Shown piece by piece: positions 53,945-62,106 of a stretch of DNA of 64,000 nucleotides. The notes below the pieces were generated by a model that worked only from the letters and a program-made list of their open reading frames with translations, made no database searches and had not been told where the DNA came from. Positions within the stretch are counted from its first letter, which is position 1. Every line of letters begins with the position of its first letter. The stretch is from Rhizobacter sp. (GTDB lineage Bacteria; Pseudomonadota; Gammaproteobacteria; Burkholderiales; Burkholderiaceae_C). Position numbers and translations under genes: made by a program. Location: contig JAHBZQ010000001.1 of NCBI GenBank assembly GCA_019635355.1, positions 3,906,001 through 3,970,000 of the forward strand. Reading direction: 5' to 3'.

Positions 53945-55261
53945 ATGGATGGCCAAGCGCAGGTGCGTCTGGTGTTCGCGGGGGAGCTGCTGGAAGGCCA
54001 CACCGCCGACGAGGTGAAGCGGCTGTTCGGCCAGATGTTCAAGCTGGAAGGCGACCGCCTCGCGGCGGTGTTTTCCGGCAAGCGCACGGTGCTCAAGCAC
54101 CAGATCGGCCGCGAGGACGGCGAGCGCTACGTCGACCGCCTGCGCAAGCTGGGCATGCGGGTGCTGGTCGAGCCCCTCGACGCGCCGCCCGAGCCCCAGG
54201 CCGTGCCCGGCGTGCCGGCGCCCACGCCTGCCGTGCCGCCCCAACCCGCCGAACCCGCGGTCGGCACGCTGTCGCTGCAGGAGCTGGCCGACGAGGTGCA
54301 GTGCCCCAACTGCGGCAACCGCCAGCAGAAGAAATTCGTGCTCTGCAAGCAGTGCAACACCGACATCCCCCGCGCGCTGGAAAGCAAGCGCGAGGACGCC
54401 GAGCGTGCGCGAGCCGAGCGACAGGCGGCGCGCGAGATGGCGTCCAACGGTGGCCGTTTCGCGCCGCCGAACGCCGAGGTCGACGGCGAGCGCAGCACCG
54501 ACCTCGTCGAGCCGCCGCCGTTTGCCAGCCTGAGCTTCGAAGGCCGCTACGGCCGCGCCAGCTACATCAACACCTGGGGCGCGTCCATGCTGGTCGTGTT
54601 CGGGGTGGGGGTGATCGCGGCGGTGCTCACGCCGGTGCTCGGCAAGCTGATCCTGCTGCCGCTCGGGCTGCTGGGCCTCGCGTGGCTGGTCTGGGGCATC
54701 CGCGTGACCGCGCTGCGCCTGCACGACTTCAACCGCAGCGGCTGGTGGATGCTGCTCACGCTCATCCCTTATGTCGGCGTCATTGGCAACCTGGTCATCT
54801 CGCTCTGGCCCGGCACGGCCGAAGAAAACGACTACGGCCCCAAGCCGAGACGCGGCAACATGGTGCTGGCCATCGCGATCTGCGTGCTGAGCACGGTCGG
54901 CCTGGGGATCATGGCCGCGGTGGCGCTGCCGGCCTACAACGACTACGTGAAACGGGCACAGCAGAAGGCCGAGCAAGCCGAGCAGTCCGAGCAACGCCAG
55001 GCCGAGCGCATGCAGGAGCAGGCCATGCCCCGCTTGCCCGACGGCTCGGCCGCGCAGGTGTACCGCGACGAGTACATGCCGGCCTCGAACGAAAAGGCCT
55101 TCGCGGTGTCGAGCGCCGGGGCCTACGGCTGGTCGAGCGGCAAGACCTCCGCCCGCGAGGCGATGTCGGCGGCACTGTCGGACTGCGACACCCGCCGCGA
55201 GGCCTACACCGGCCAGTGCCGCATCGTCAGCGTGAACGGCATGGTGCCCAAGGAGCGCTGA
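53945..55261 (+). CDS. Mosaic DUF805 membrane protein with zinc-ribbon, pilin-like and DUF4189-like parts
   Basis: 438 residues in four parts. (1) Residues 1-80, an unassigned alpha/beta domain. (2) A zinc-ribbon CPNCGNRQQKKFVLCKQC (about 119-136). (3) A DUF805 membrane domain (about 195-300) with RASYINTWGASMLV, the conserved RLHDFNRSGWWML and TAEENDYGPKP. (4) A helix GLGIMAAVALPAYNDYVKRA, strikingly like the start of type IV pilins, followed by a Glu/Gln-rich coil and a C-terminal domain with AFAVSSAGAYGWSSG and cysteines as in DUF4189. No prepilin peptidase cleavage context is evident because the helix is internal. GGGAGACGAGGG precedes the start. Function unknown. Confidence 0.65.
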   Translation: MDGQAQVRLVFAGELLEGHTADEVKRLFGQMFKLEGDRLAAVFSGKRTVLKHQIGREDGERYVDRLRKLGMRVLVEPLDAPPEPQAVPGVPAPTPAVPPQPAEPAVGTLSLQELADEVQCPNCGNRQQKKFVLCKQCNTDIPRALESKREDAERARAERQAAREMASNGGRFAPPNAEVDGERSTDLVEPPPFASLSFEGRYGRASYINTWGASMLVVFGVGVIAAVLTPVLGKLILLPLGLLGLAWLVWGIRVTALRLHDFNRSGWWMLLTLIPYVGVIGNLVISLWPGTAEENDYGPKPRRGNMVLAIAICVLSTVGLGIMAAVALPAYNDYVKRAQQKAEQAEQSEQRQAERMQEQAMPRLPDGSAAQVYRDEYMPASNEKAFAVSSAGAYGWSSGKTSAREAMSAALSDCDTRREAYTGQCRIVSVNGMVPKER

Positions 55262-55312
55262 TGTGAATTGGCTATTGGCCATTTCACCGATCACCGACTA
55301 ACGTGGGATCGT

Positions 55313-55340
55313 GGTGGTGCTGCTTCGCTGCCGCACCACC
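55313..55340 (+). promoter_or_regulatory. Leader hairpin just before the lapG-like start
   Basis: GGTGGTGC (55313-55320), 12-base loop, GCACCACC (55333-55340), two bases before the ATG at 55343. No Shine-Dalgarno is seen outside it, so the hairpin may limit ribosome access. Confidence 0.4.
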
Positions 55341-55342
55341 CC

Positions 55343-55975
55343 ATGCTGCGACGAGCCTTTTCCCTGTGCATCGCCAGTTATGCCTGTGTCGGCATGAAGG
55401 CGCACGCCCAGCCCGTGCTCGACCCGCTGCAGGCTGCGACCGAGCGTTTCCTGCGGCTCGCCGAGGGCCTGCGCCGCCTGCCCCTGGCCGAGCGCCACGC
55501 GGCGGCGAACCGGCGCATCAACGAGCTGGTCGACTACACCCCCGACCTCGAGCTCTGCGGCGCCCGCGACTGCTGGCAAACCCCGGCCGAGACGCTCGCC
55601 TCGGGCCGCGGCGACTGCGAGGACTACGCCATCGCCAAGTACTTCCTGCTCAACGCCTGCGGCAGCGGCGGGTGCCCGCGGCTCGTCTACGCCAGCTGGA
55701 CCTCGCCGGTCGCGTCGACCCCACGCGTGGCCCACATCGCGCTGATCGCCGACGCACACGACCGCGACCCGGTGGTGCTCGACTGCCTCGACCCGCCGCT
55801 GCAGCCGCTGTCGCACCGCACCGACCTGCGGCCGGTGTTCAGCTTCGACAGCAGCGGCCTGTGGCGCGGCGCCGACGGCCAGCGGGTGGGCGACGCCGCG
55901 GTGCGACTTCGCCCCTGGCGCGGCGTGCTGGAGCGTTGGGCGCTGCAGCAGCGCGGCAGCGCGATGGCGCACTGA
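55343..55975 (+). CDS. LapG-like periplasmic cysteine protease (BTLCP)
   Basis: 210 residues. A signal peptide (cut near KAHA) is followed by a bacterial transglutaminase-like cysteine protease domain. The triad is Cys92 (RGDCEDYAIAKYF), His131 (RVAHIAL) and Asp147 (VVLDCLD); spacing fits LapG (Cys137-His172-Asp189). LapG, calcium-dependent, removes giant LapA-type adhesins from the cell surface when c-di-GMP falls and LapD releases it. No lapD or lapA is adjacent, so the partner is unlinked. ATG 55343 is preferred because upstream codons lack a signal; a stable hairpin (55313-55340) lies right before it. Confidence 0.85.
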   Translation: MLRRAFSLCIASYACVGMKAHAQPVLDPLQAATERFLRLAEGLRRLPLAERHAAANRRINELVDYTPDLELCGARDCWQTPAETLASGRGDCEDYAIAKYFLLNACGSGGCPRLVYASWTSPVASTPRVAHIALIADAHDRDPVVLDCLDPPLQPLSHRTDLRPVFSFDSSGLWRGADGQRVGDAAVRLRPWRGVLERWALQQRGSAMAH

Positions 55976-55984
55976 AGCGCGGGT

Positions 55985-56698
55985 TCAGTTCGCTTTCGGG
56001 TGTGCCTGCCGGTGCGCCGCTGCCGACACCTCGGCCTGGCGGAAGAAATCGGGCAGCGTCTTGCCCGGCTCGTCGCGGAAGCTCCCCAGCACGTCAAGCT
56101 CGCGGATGCGGTCGATGCGGAAGTTGCGGAACTCCTCGCGCACCTCGCACCAGGCGGCGAGCGTCCACACCGCGCCCCAGTAGAAGCAGCCGAGCGGGCG
56201 CACGGTGCGCTCACTGGGCACGTCCTTGAGGTCGAGGTAGCTCAGGCGCACCTTGCGCCGGCCCTCGGCCGCCAGCCGCAGCGGCTCCAGGCGCAGGCGG
56301 GTGGCCGGGTCGAACTCGACCGGTGGGGCGTAGACCGCGAGTGTCTCGGCCGCGGCGCGGGCCGCCGCCGGCAGCACCGCGAGGATCTTCGACAGCGCGT
56401 TTTCCGCCTGCGCGGCCAGCGTGGCGTCGAGCCGCGGCTGGGCGATGCGCACCGAGGCGACCAGCGCCTGCGCTTCTTCGTGGGTGAACATGAGCGGTGG
56501 GAGGTCGAAGCCGCTGCGCATGCGGTAGCCCACACCGGCCTCGCCCTCGATGGGCACCCCTTGCGTCATCAGCTCGGCGATGTCGCGGTACACGGTGCGT
56601 TCCGACACCTCCAGCCGTTCGGCGAGGAACTGCGCGGTCGACAGGCGCCGGCCGCGGATGAGCTGCACGATCTGGAAGAGGCGGTCTGCACGTCGCAT
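55985..56698 (-). CDS. WYL-domain (YafY-type) transcription regulator
   Basis: 237 residues. N-terminal helix-turn-helix (HTH_11): RRADRLFQIVQLIRGRR and TAQFLAERLEVSERTVYRDI. Then a WYL domain with LSYLDLKDVPSERTVRPLGCFYWGAVW, and a C-terminal WCX part. The start at 56698 is the usual one for the family (MRRADRLFQ); a longer frame up to 56854 reads as Pro/Arg-rich non-coding translation. It lies downstream of a VOC gene on the same strand, a common pairing; a perfect palindrome upstream of the VOC gene may be its operator. Confidence 0.88.
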   Translation of the reverse strand: MRRADRLFQIVQLIRGRRLSTAQFLAERLEVSERTVYRDIAELMTQGVPIEGEAGVGYRMRSGFDLPPLMFTHEEAQALVASVRIAQPRLDATLAAQAENALSKILAVLPAAARAAAETLAVYAPPVEFDPATRLRLEPLRLAAEGRRKVRLSYLDLKDVPSERTVRPLGCFYWGAVWTLAAWCEVREEFRNFRIDRIRELDVLGSFRDEPGKTLPDFFRQAEVSAAAHRQAHPKAN

Positions 56699-56860
56699 AC
56701 GGTCGGGCTCGTCGGTCTGGGGCCGTGACGGCGGGGTGAGGGGTGGATGATTCTGCAACCGCGGCGCGAGGGGGCCACGCAGCGGCAGCAGGGCGGGGCG
56801 CGCCATCACCTGCAAGGGGTGGCGCAAGGGTGGCTCGAAAGGCTCCAGCGGCATGGCGGA

Positions 56861-57247
56861 TCAGCTCAGCGCGTGCAGGCCAATGCGGTTGCCTTCGGTG
56901 TCGGTCACGTGGGCGAAGAAGCCCAGGTCGCCCGGCAGCTGCACCTTGGGGGTGGTGACGCGACCGCCGGCCGGCTCCACGCGGGCGAGCGCCGCGTCGA
57001 GCGAGGGCTTGGCGTTCAGATACACCAGCGTGCCTACGGTCGAGGGCGCCATGCCCTGGCCGGCCGCCACCAGGCAACCGCCGACAGCACCGTCGTCGTA
57101 GGGGATGACAGCGAGGGATTGCCCGCCCATCGTCTGCCAGTCGAGCTTCACATCGAGCAGGCGCTCGTAGAACGCCTGGGCGCGGGGCTGCTCCAGCACC
57201 GGGATTTCAAACCAGTTCACGGCATGCTGTTGGGTGTGTTGGGCCAT
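56861..57247 (-). CDS. VOC (glyoxalase/bleomycin-resistance) family protein
   Basis: 128 residues: one vicinal-oxygen-chelate module of the YaeR/PhnB-like kind, with FEIPVLEQPRAQAFYERLL, IPYDDGAVGGCLV and FAHVTDTEGNRIGLHALS. Substrate unknown; such proteins often pair with WYL regulators, as here. The gene begins MAQHTQQHAVNWFEI at 57247 with a palindrome 47 bases upstream. Confidence 0.88.
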   Translation of the reverse strand: MAQHTQQHAVNWFEIPVLEQPRAQAFYERLLDVKLDWQTMGGQSLAVIPYDDGAVGGCLVAAGQGMAPSTVGTLVYLNAKPSLDAALARVEPAGGRVTTPKVQLPGDLGFFAHVTDTEGNRIGLHALS

Positions 57248-57293
57248 GTTTCGCTCCTGTGGTTGAGTGAGTGGCCATGCTCGGCGCCTCTTG

Positions 57294-57311
57294 CTGACAG
57301 CGTTATGTCAG
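57294..57311. promoter_or_regulatory. Palindrome, likely WYL-regulator operator
   Basis: CTGACA-GCGTTA-TGTCAG: perfect 6-bp arms around a 6-base centre, in the 152-base gap between the VOC and folE genes. It lies upstream of the VOC start and at a distance suited to autoregulation of the VOC-WYL unit. Confidence 0.5.
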
Positions 57312-57399
57312 GAGCCTTTTAGGGGGTGGGTGCAGCTCGCCAGCGGCGGCCGGCGCAAGGCAGCACAATCGCTGCTCTTCCACCTCGACAGGACCTTGC

Positions 57400-58128
57400 A
57401 TGCCGGCTCCACCCCCCGCGCCGATCTTCAGAACCGAGGAAGACCTTGCGCAGCTGAGCGCGTCGGAGCGCATCCGCTACCGGCTGGTCGGCTCCGGGCG
57501 GCGCTACCACGCCAACGACAACATCTCGGCCTTCATCCGCGAAGGCGAGATCGACGAGTTGCGCGACGAGATCGCCGCCAAGATGCAGGAGGTGCTGAAG
57601 TCGCTGGTGATCGATACCGAAAGCGACCACAACACCAACGAGACGGCGCAGCGCGTGGCCAAGATGTACCTCACCGAGGTGTTTCGCGGACGCTACCAGC
57701 CCATGCCGGCGGTGACCGAGTTCCCCAATGTCGAGCGCCTCAACGAGCTGATGATCGTGGGCCCGATCACGGTGCGCAGCGCCTGCTCGCACCACCTGTG
57801 CCCGATCATGGGCAGGGTGTGGATCGGCATCCTGCCCAACGAGCATTCCAACCTCATCGGTCTGTCGAAGTACGCGCGCATCTGCGACTGGATCATGTCG
57901 CGCCCGCAGATCCAGGAGGAGGCGGTGACCATGCTCGCCAACGAGCTGCAATCGCGCGTCAAGCCCGATGGCCTGGCCATCGTGATGGAGGCCGATCACT
58001 TCTGCATGCACTGGCGAGGCGTGAAGGACGACGACGCGATGATGACCAACAGCGTGATGCGCGGCGCTTTCCTGAAAGACGCGAACCTGCGCCGCGAGTT
58101 CCTGTCATTGCTCAGCAAGAAGACCTGA
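57400..58128 (+). CDS. folE: GTP cyclohydrolase I
   Basis: 242 residues, type IA. It converts GTP to dihydroneopterin triphosphate for folate and pterin synthesis. Zinc ligands Cys129 and His132 (SACSHHLCPIMG) and Cys202 (EADHFCMHW) are in place. Start ATG 57400 with a Pro-rich opening. The BLUF photoreceptor gene begins 12 bases after the stop, indicating cotranscription. Pterin pathways and flavin photochemistry are chemically linked, but no functional link between the two genes is established. Confidence 0.96.
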   Translation: MPAPPPAPIFRTEEDLAQLSASERIRYRLVGSGRRYHANDNISAFIREGEIDELRDEIAAKMQEVLKSLVIDTESDHNTNETAQRVAKMYLTEVFRGRYQPMPAVTEFPNVERLNELMIVGPITVRSACSHHLCPIMGRVWIGILPNEHSNLIGLSKYARICDWIMSRPQIQEEAVTMLANELQSRVKPDGLAIVMEADHFCMHWRGVKDDDAMMTNSVMRGAFLKDANLRREFLSLLSKKT

Positions 58129-58140
58129 AGGGGTTCGACC

Positions 58141-58563
58141 ATGCTTGTACGCCTGATGTATGCCAGCCGCGCCGCCGAGTCGGTCAACCAGGAGGCGCTG
58201 GCCGCCATCCTGAAGAAGTCGCGCCAGCACAACCCCGCCTCCGGCGTGACCGGCGTGCTGTGCTTCTCGGAAGGCCTGTTCCTGCAGGTGCTCGAGGGCG
58301 GCCGCCTGGCGGTGAGCCAGCTTTACAACCGCATCGCCAACGATGCTCGCCACCGCGATGTGGTGCTGCTGACCTACGAAGAGATTGGCGAACGCAAGTT
58401 TGCGGGCTGGGCCATGGGGCAGGTGAACCTGTCCGACCTGAACGCCTCGCTGCTGCTCAAGTACTCGGAGACGGCCACGCTCGACCCGTATGCGGTGTCG
58501 GGGGGGGTGTCGATGGCCTTGTTCAACGAACTCGTGGCCACCGCATCGGTCGTTTGCAGCTAG
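58141..58563 (+). CDS. BLUF-domain blue-light photoreceptor
   Basis: 140 residues, essentially one BLUF domain that binds FAD. All key residues match AppA by constant offset 14: Tyr7 (AppA Tyr21), Asn31 (45), Gln49 (63), Trp90 (104), Met92 (106). It lacks an attached enzymatic output domain, so it probably acts through a protein partner, as PixD or BlrP-like short BLUF proteins do. It follows folE by 12 bases. Its stop TAG and the stop of the convergent GlxA-type gene share the bases CTAG (58560-58563). RBS GAAGGGG precedes the start. Confidence 0.95.
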   Translation: MLVRLMYASRAAESVNQEALAAILKKSRQHNPASGVTGVLCFSEGLFLQVLEGGRLAVSQLYNRIANDARHRDVVLLTYEEIGERKFAGWAMGQVNLSDLNASLLLKYSETATLDPYAVSGGVSMALFNELVATASVVCS

Positions 58564-59507
58564 CGAAACGCGCTCGGCGGTTTGCCGGTGTGCCTGAGCA
58601 CCAGTCGATAAAGCGCCGAGCCGTCCTCGAAACCCACGTCACGCGCCACTTGGTCGATGGGCGCCCGTGAGGTCTGTAGGGCATGCAGCGCCGAGTCGAG
58701 TCGGATCTTCTGCACCAGCCGCATCGGCGTGAGGCCGGTGGCGGCGGTCACGCGGCGGGTCAGCGTGCGTGGGCTCACCGCCAGCGTGTCGGCGATCTCC
58801 TCCAGCGAGGGCACGTCGGCCAAGCGTTCGCGCACCAGCAGCTCCACCCGGTGCGCCAGCGGGTCTTGCGCGGCCAGGAAGGCCGGCGCCACGAAACGCG
58901 CCTGCGACGCACGCGGCTCGATCACCAGGTAGCGCGCCACCTCGGTGGCGAGGCCCGGGCTCGCGAAGCGGGCGACGAGCGCGAGCATCAGGTCGATGTG
59001 GGCCAGCGAGGCGCCGGCCGTCCAGATGCGCTCGTCTTCCGTGACCATCGCATCGAGCGTGGTCTCGCTCTTGGGCGCAAGCGACTTCAGCGTGGGCACG
59101 AGCCACCAGGTGCTGGTGCAGCGGCGGCCGTCGAGCAGGCCGGCCTGCGCGAGCAGGAAGACGCTGCTGCACGAGGCCGCGAGGCTCGCGCCCTGGCCCC
59201 AGGCCTTGTGCAGCCAGGCCGAGGCGAGCTGGGCGTCGGGCTCGGCCAGCCGGTCGGCGATCTGCCCCGGCGTGGCGGCCCCCAGCCCGGGCAGCACCAC
59301 CAGCTCGCGGGCACGCGCCTTGGCCAGCGGCTCGGCCGCCATCGACAGCCCGCCCCGTAGCGCCACCGAGGGCGCGCCGGGCGAGAGCACGCGGTGGTCG
59401 AAGAGACGCTTGCCCGAGAGGGCGTTGGCGGCGCCCAGCACGTCGAGCGTGATGCCGAGGGAGGCCGGGCTGCTGCCGGCGAGCAGGAGGGTGTCGATGC
59501 GGATCAT
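58560..59507 (-). CDS. GlxA-type AraC-family regulator with DJ-1/PfpI domain
   Basis: 315 residues. Residues about 1-195 are DJ-1/PfpI-like, including the nucleophile-elbow-like ASCSSVFLLAQAGLLDG. Residues about 210-315 form an AraC helix-turn-helix pair: IADTLAVSPRTLTRRVTAATG and IDQVARDVGFEDGSALYRLVLRHTG. Such GlxA proteins commonly regulate catabolic or stress genes. The divergent gene at 59616 (tautomerase), 108 bases away, is the likely target by position. Confidence 0.9.
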   Translation of the reverse strand: MIRIDTLLLAGSSPASLGITLDVLGAANALSGKRLFDHRVLSPGAPSVALRGGLSMAAEPLAKARARELVVLPGLGAATPGQIADRLAEPDAQLASAWLHKAWGQGASLAASCSSVFLLAQAGLLDGRRCTSTWWLVPTLKSLAPKSETTLDAMVTEDERIWTAGASLAHIDLMLALVARFASPGLATEVARYLVIEPRASQARFVAPAFLAAQDPLAHRVELLVRERLADVPSLEEIADTLAVSPRTLTRRVTAATGLTPMRLVQKIRLDSALHALQTSRAPIDQVARDVGFEDGSALYRLVLRHTGKPPSAFR

Positions 59508-59615
59508 GGGCTGGGTCGTGGCTGGATTGGCAAGATCAATGTCAAAACAGACACTAGCACGAGATGCGGCCTCGGCGCGACAGTGGCGGCCTGTTCAACC
59601 CTTGGCGCCGACACC

Positions 59616-60077
59616 ATGCCGCTTCTCACCGTCACCGTCACCCCGGGTGCCTTCGACCCGTCCGCCCAGGCCCGCCTCGCGCGCGGCCTCACCGAAGCGG
59701 CTTTCGAGGCCGAATCGATTCCCCACGAAGCCGGGCCGCGCGCCCGCGGCATCGTGCTGATCCAGGAGCTGGCGCCGGGCCAGTTCTATTCCGCGGGCGA
59801 GCCGGCCGACCGCCTGGTGCGCGGCGTCTTCGCCTCGCTGCAGGTGAGCGCCGGGGTGCTCGATGGCGCGCGCAAGGCGCGCCTCGCCGCGGCGGTCCAG
59901 GCCGCCGCCGAAGCGGCCGCGCCCGACCGCAGCCGGCCCGTCGTCACGTCATTGGAGATCCGCGAAGTGCCCGAGGGCAGCTGGGCACAGAACGGCCGCA
60001 TCGCGCGCCTGCCCGAGATCACCGCCACGGCCCGCTTCGGGCACCTGGTCGACGCGCTGGTGCCGGCGCGCGGGTGA
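59616..60077 (+). CDS. Tautomerase family protein
   Basis: 153 residues, a two-repeat 4-oxalocrotonate tautomerase-like protein with the catalytic Pro directly after the initiator Met (MPLLTVTVTPG). ATG 59616 is chosen because it leaves Pro2 in place. The second half contains RPVVTSLEIREVPEGSW, with the paired beta-alpha-beta unit. Substrate unknown. It ends one base before the M48 protease stop on the other strand. It may be controlled by the divergent GlxA-type regulator. Confidence 0.8.
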   Translation: MPLLTVTVTPGAFDPSAQARLARGLTEAAFEAESIPHEAGPRARGIVLIQELAPGQFYSAGEPADRLVRGVFASLQVSAGVLDGARKARLAAAVQAAAEAAAPDRSRPVVTSLEIREVPEGSWAQNGRIARLPEITATARFGHLVDALVPARG

Positions 60078-60078
60078 T

Positions 60079-61998
60079 TCAGGCCGTGACGCTCGGCTCC
60101 ACGTAGTGCCGCGCCAGCTCGGGCGGCAAGGGCGAGTCGAGCAACACCGCGGCCAGGCGCAGCGCGTCGCAGGCCTCGTCGGCCAGCGGGCCGGGCGGCT
60201 TGTGGCGCAGGGCGGTTTCGGTCCAGTGGCGCACGAGCACCGGTTTGAGCATCCACGGCAGTGTCTGCACTTCCTGCAGCGCGTGCACCAGGCCATCGGC
60301 GTCGGGCGCTTCGCAGGGCGGCAGCGCGTCGCCTTGCAGCCACGGCAGCATCACGCTCTGGTACCAGGCGTCGCCATCGGGCACCAGGCGCGCCAGGAAG
60401 GCGGTGAGCCGGGCGATCTCGCGCCGGGTGTGCAGCGAGGTGTCGGCGATGTCGTGGAAGCTGCCGCCCGACGGCACCACCGGCGGCGCCTCGCCCAGGC
60501 GCTGGCGCATCAGCAGCAGGTGCAGGCGGTCGATGGGGCGGATCTGCCCGTCGGCCGCCATCACGCGCCGCGCGGCGGCCATCAGGTGCTGGCGGTCGGG
60601 CAACGGGGCCTTCGCGGCGCGGGCCAGCAGCAGGCCGAGCCAGGGCAGGCGCGTCGCGGGGCCGAGCTTCTTGACGTCGTCGCGCACCTCGCGGGCGGTG
60701 CTGAGGCCGGCGGTCTCGTCCTGCCAGGCGCGGCGCTCGCGACGGCTGCCCGGCGTGGCCAGCAGCGCGAGGATGGCGGCGCGCAGCTCGCCCGGGCCGT
60801 TGAGGCGCGCCAAGCGCTCGACCGCCTCGCGTTCGTCTTGCGCGCTGAAGGCGCGTGGCTCGGGCGTGGAAGCGGGCTCGGGGTCGTCGTGCGAGGTCAT
60901 GGGGGCAGCATAGGCGATGGGTGCGGCGGCGGCGACGGCGGCCACCACCGCCTGTGTGGTCGCCGGCATCGGGGTGGCCGGCGCACGGCGCGGCTCGTCG
61001 GCCTGGGTGCCGGCGTCGAGCTTGGGCGCGGGCAGCGGGTCGACGGCGCGGCCGTAGAGCCGGCGCAGTCGCTCAGGCAGTGGCGGGTGCGTGGCCAGCC
61101 AGTCGGCCGGGGCCTGCAGCAGCATCGCGGCGAGCAGCCGTGCGGGCACACGCGCAAGGCGGTCCTGGTGGTGCTGGGCCTGGTGCCACACCTTGCGCAG
61201 CACGCCGCCAAGGCCTTCGCGGCTGCGGGTGAATTGCACCGCGCAGGCATCGGCCAGCAGCTCGCGCTGGCGCGACACCGCGGCCTGCAGCAGCTGCCCG
61301 GCGAGCCAGCCCAGGAGGCCGGCGGCCACGAACACCGGCCCCACCAGCAGCCCGAAGGCCGAGCGGCGCCCGGCCTCGTCGGCCTCCAGCAGCTTGTGGC
61401 CGTAGCCATGCACCAGCGACAGGCCCCACACGAGCGCGAGCAGTTGCATGTTGAGGCGCAGGTCGTCCTGGTGGATGTGGCCGAACTCGTGTGCGACCAG
61501 CCCCTGCAGCTCGTCGCGCGTGAGCCGGTCGAGCGCGCCCTGCGTCACGGCCACGATCGCGTCGTCGGGCGACCAGCCGGCGGCGAAGGCGTTGATCGCG
61601 TCTTCGCGGTCGAGCAGGTAGACGGCGGGCCGCGGCAGGCCGCTGGCGATGGCCATCTCGTCGACGATGTTGAGCAGGCGGCGCTCGCTCAGGCTGCGCG
61701 CGTCGAGCAGCTCGCGGCCGCCGGCCCAGTGCGCCACATGGGCGCCGCCGCCGGTGCGCAGGCGGCCAAGCTCGACCCAGGCGCCACCCAGCACGAAGAG
61801 CAGCACGACGGCGGTGTTGGTCTCGATGAAGAGCGGCGGCAGCGGCAGGTCCCACGAGAGCAGCCAGCGCAGCGCCCACCACACGCCGATCAGCAGGCCG
61901 TTGACGGCCAGCACGAGGCCGACGAGCAGCAGCGCGAAGAGCGCCAGCAGCCGCTGCGTGGCGCGGCGGGCGTCGGTTTGCTGGTCGCGGAAACGCAT
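60079..61998 (-). CDS. M48 family membrane metalloprotease
   Basis: 639 residues. Two N-terminal membrane helices (about 17-50, 60-80). Zinc motif HEFGH at residues 170-174 with the third ligand Glu in SRQRELLADACA. Two further helices follow, then a long Ala/Pro-rich hydrophilic stretch, and a C-terminal helical region with no assigned domain. Resembles HtpX/YhfN-type proteases, but the C-terminal 280 residues are extra. Its lemA neighbour on the same strand, 108 bases upstream, is a conserved M48-LemA pairing. A long inverted repeat lies in that gap. Confidence 0.85.
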   Translation of the reverse strand: MRFRDQQTDARRATQRLLALFALLLVGLVLAVNGLLIGVWWALRWLLSWDLPLPPLFIETNTAVVLLFVLGGAWVELGRLRTGGGAHVAHWAGGRELLDARSLSERRLLNIVDEMAIASGLPRPAVYLLDREDAINAFAAGWSPDDAIVAVTQGALDRLTRDELQGLVAHEFGHIHQDDLRLNMQLLALVWGLSLVHGYGHKLLEADEAGRRSAFGLLVGPVFVAAGLLGWLAGQLLQAAVSRQRELLADACAVQFTRSREGLGGVLRKVWHQAQHHQDRLARVPARLLAAMLLQAPADWLATHPPLPERLRRLYGRAVDPLPAPKLDAGTQADEPRRAPATPMPATTQAVVAAVAAAAPIAYAAPMTSHDDPEPASTPEPRAFSAQDEREAVERLARLNGPGELRAAILALLATPGSRRERRAWQDETAGLSTAREVRDDVKKLGPATRLPWLGLLLARAAKAPLPDRQHLMAAARRVMAADGQIRPIDRLHLLLMRQRLGEAPPVVPSGGSFHDIADTSLHTRREIARLTAFLARLVPDGDAWYQSVMLPWLQGDALPPCEAPDADGLVHALQEVQTLPWMLKPVLVRHWTETALRHKPPGPLADEACDALRLAAVLLDSPLPPELARHYVEPSVTA

Positions 61999-62014
61999 GG
62001 GCTTGGGGAGGTGG

Positions 62015-62093
62015 CACCCACCGCTCAGGCTGAGGTATCGAAGCCCGGCACGGCCTGAGTAGGCCTTCGATACCTCAGGCTGAGCGGGTGGTG
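62015..62093. repeat. REP-like long inverted repeat between lemA and M48 genes
   Basis: Two 29-base arms (62015-62043 and 62065-62093) match in 26 positions as inverted copies. Each arm contains CTCAGGCTGAG and TATCGAAG. An inner GGCC-TGAGTA-GGCC helix continues the hairpin. The family resembles interspersed 'TTCGA...CTCAGG...GAACGG' palindromes of beta- and gamma-proteobacteria. It lies inside a same-strand gene pair, so the transcript would fold here. Confidence 0.7.
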
Positions 62094-62106
62094 GCGTCCG
62101 CCTTGA

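Noticed and set aside
56699..56854. N-terminal extension of the WYL regulator to 56854
   Set aside because: The extra 52 residues are Pro/Arg-rich with no similarity, while MRRADRLFQ at 56698 is the normal family start.
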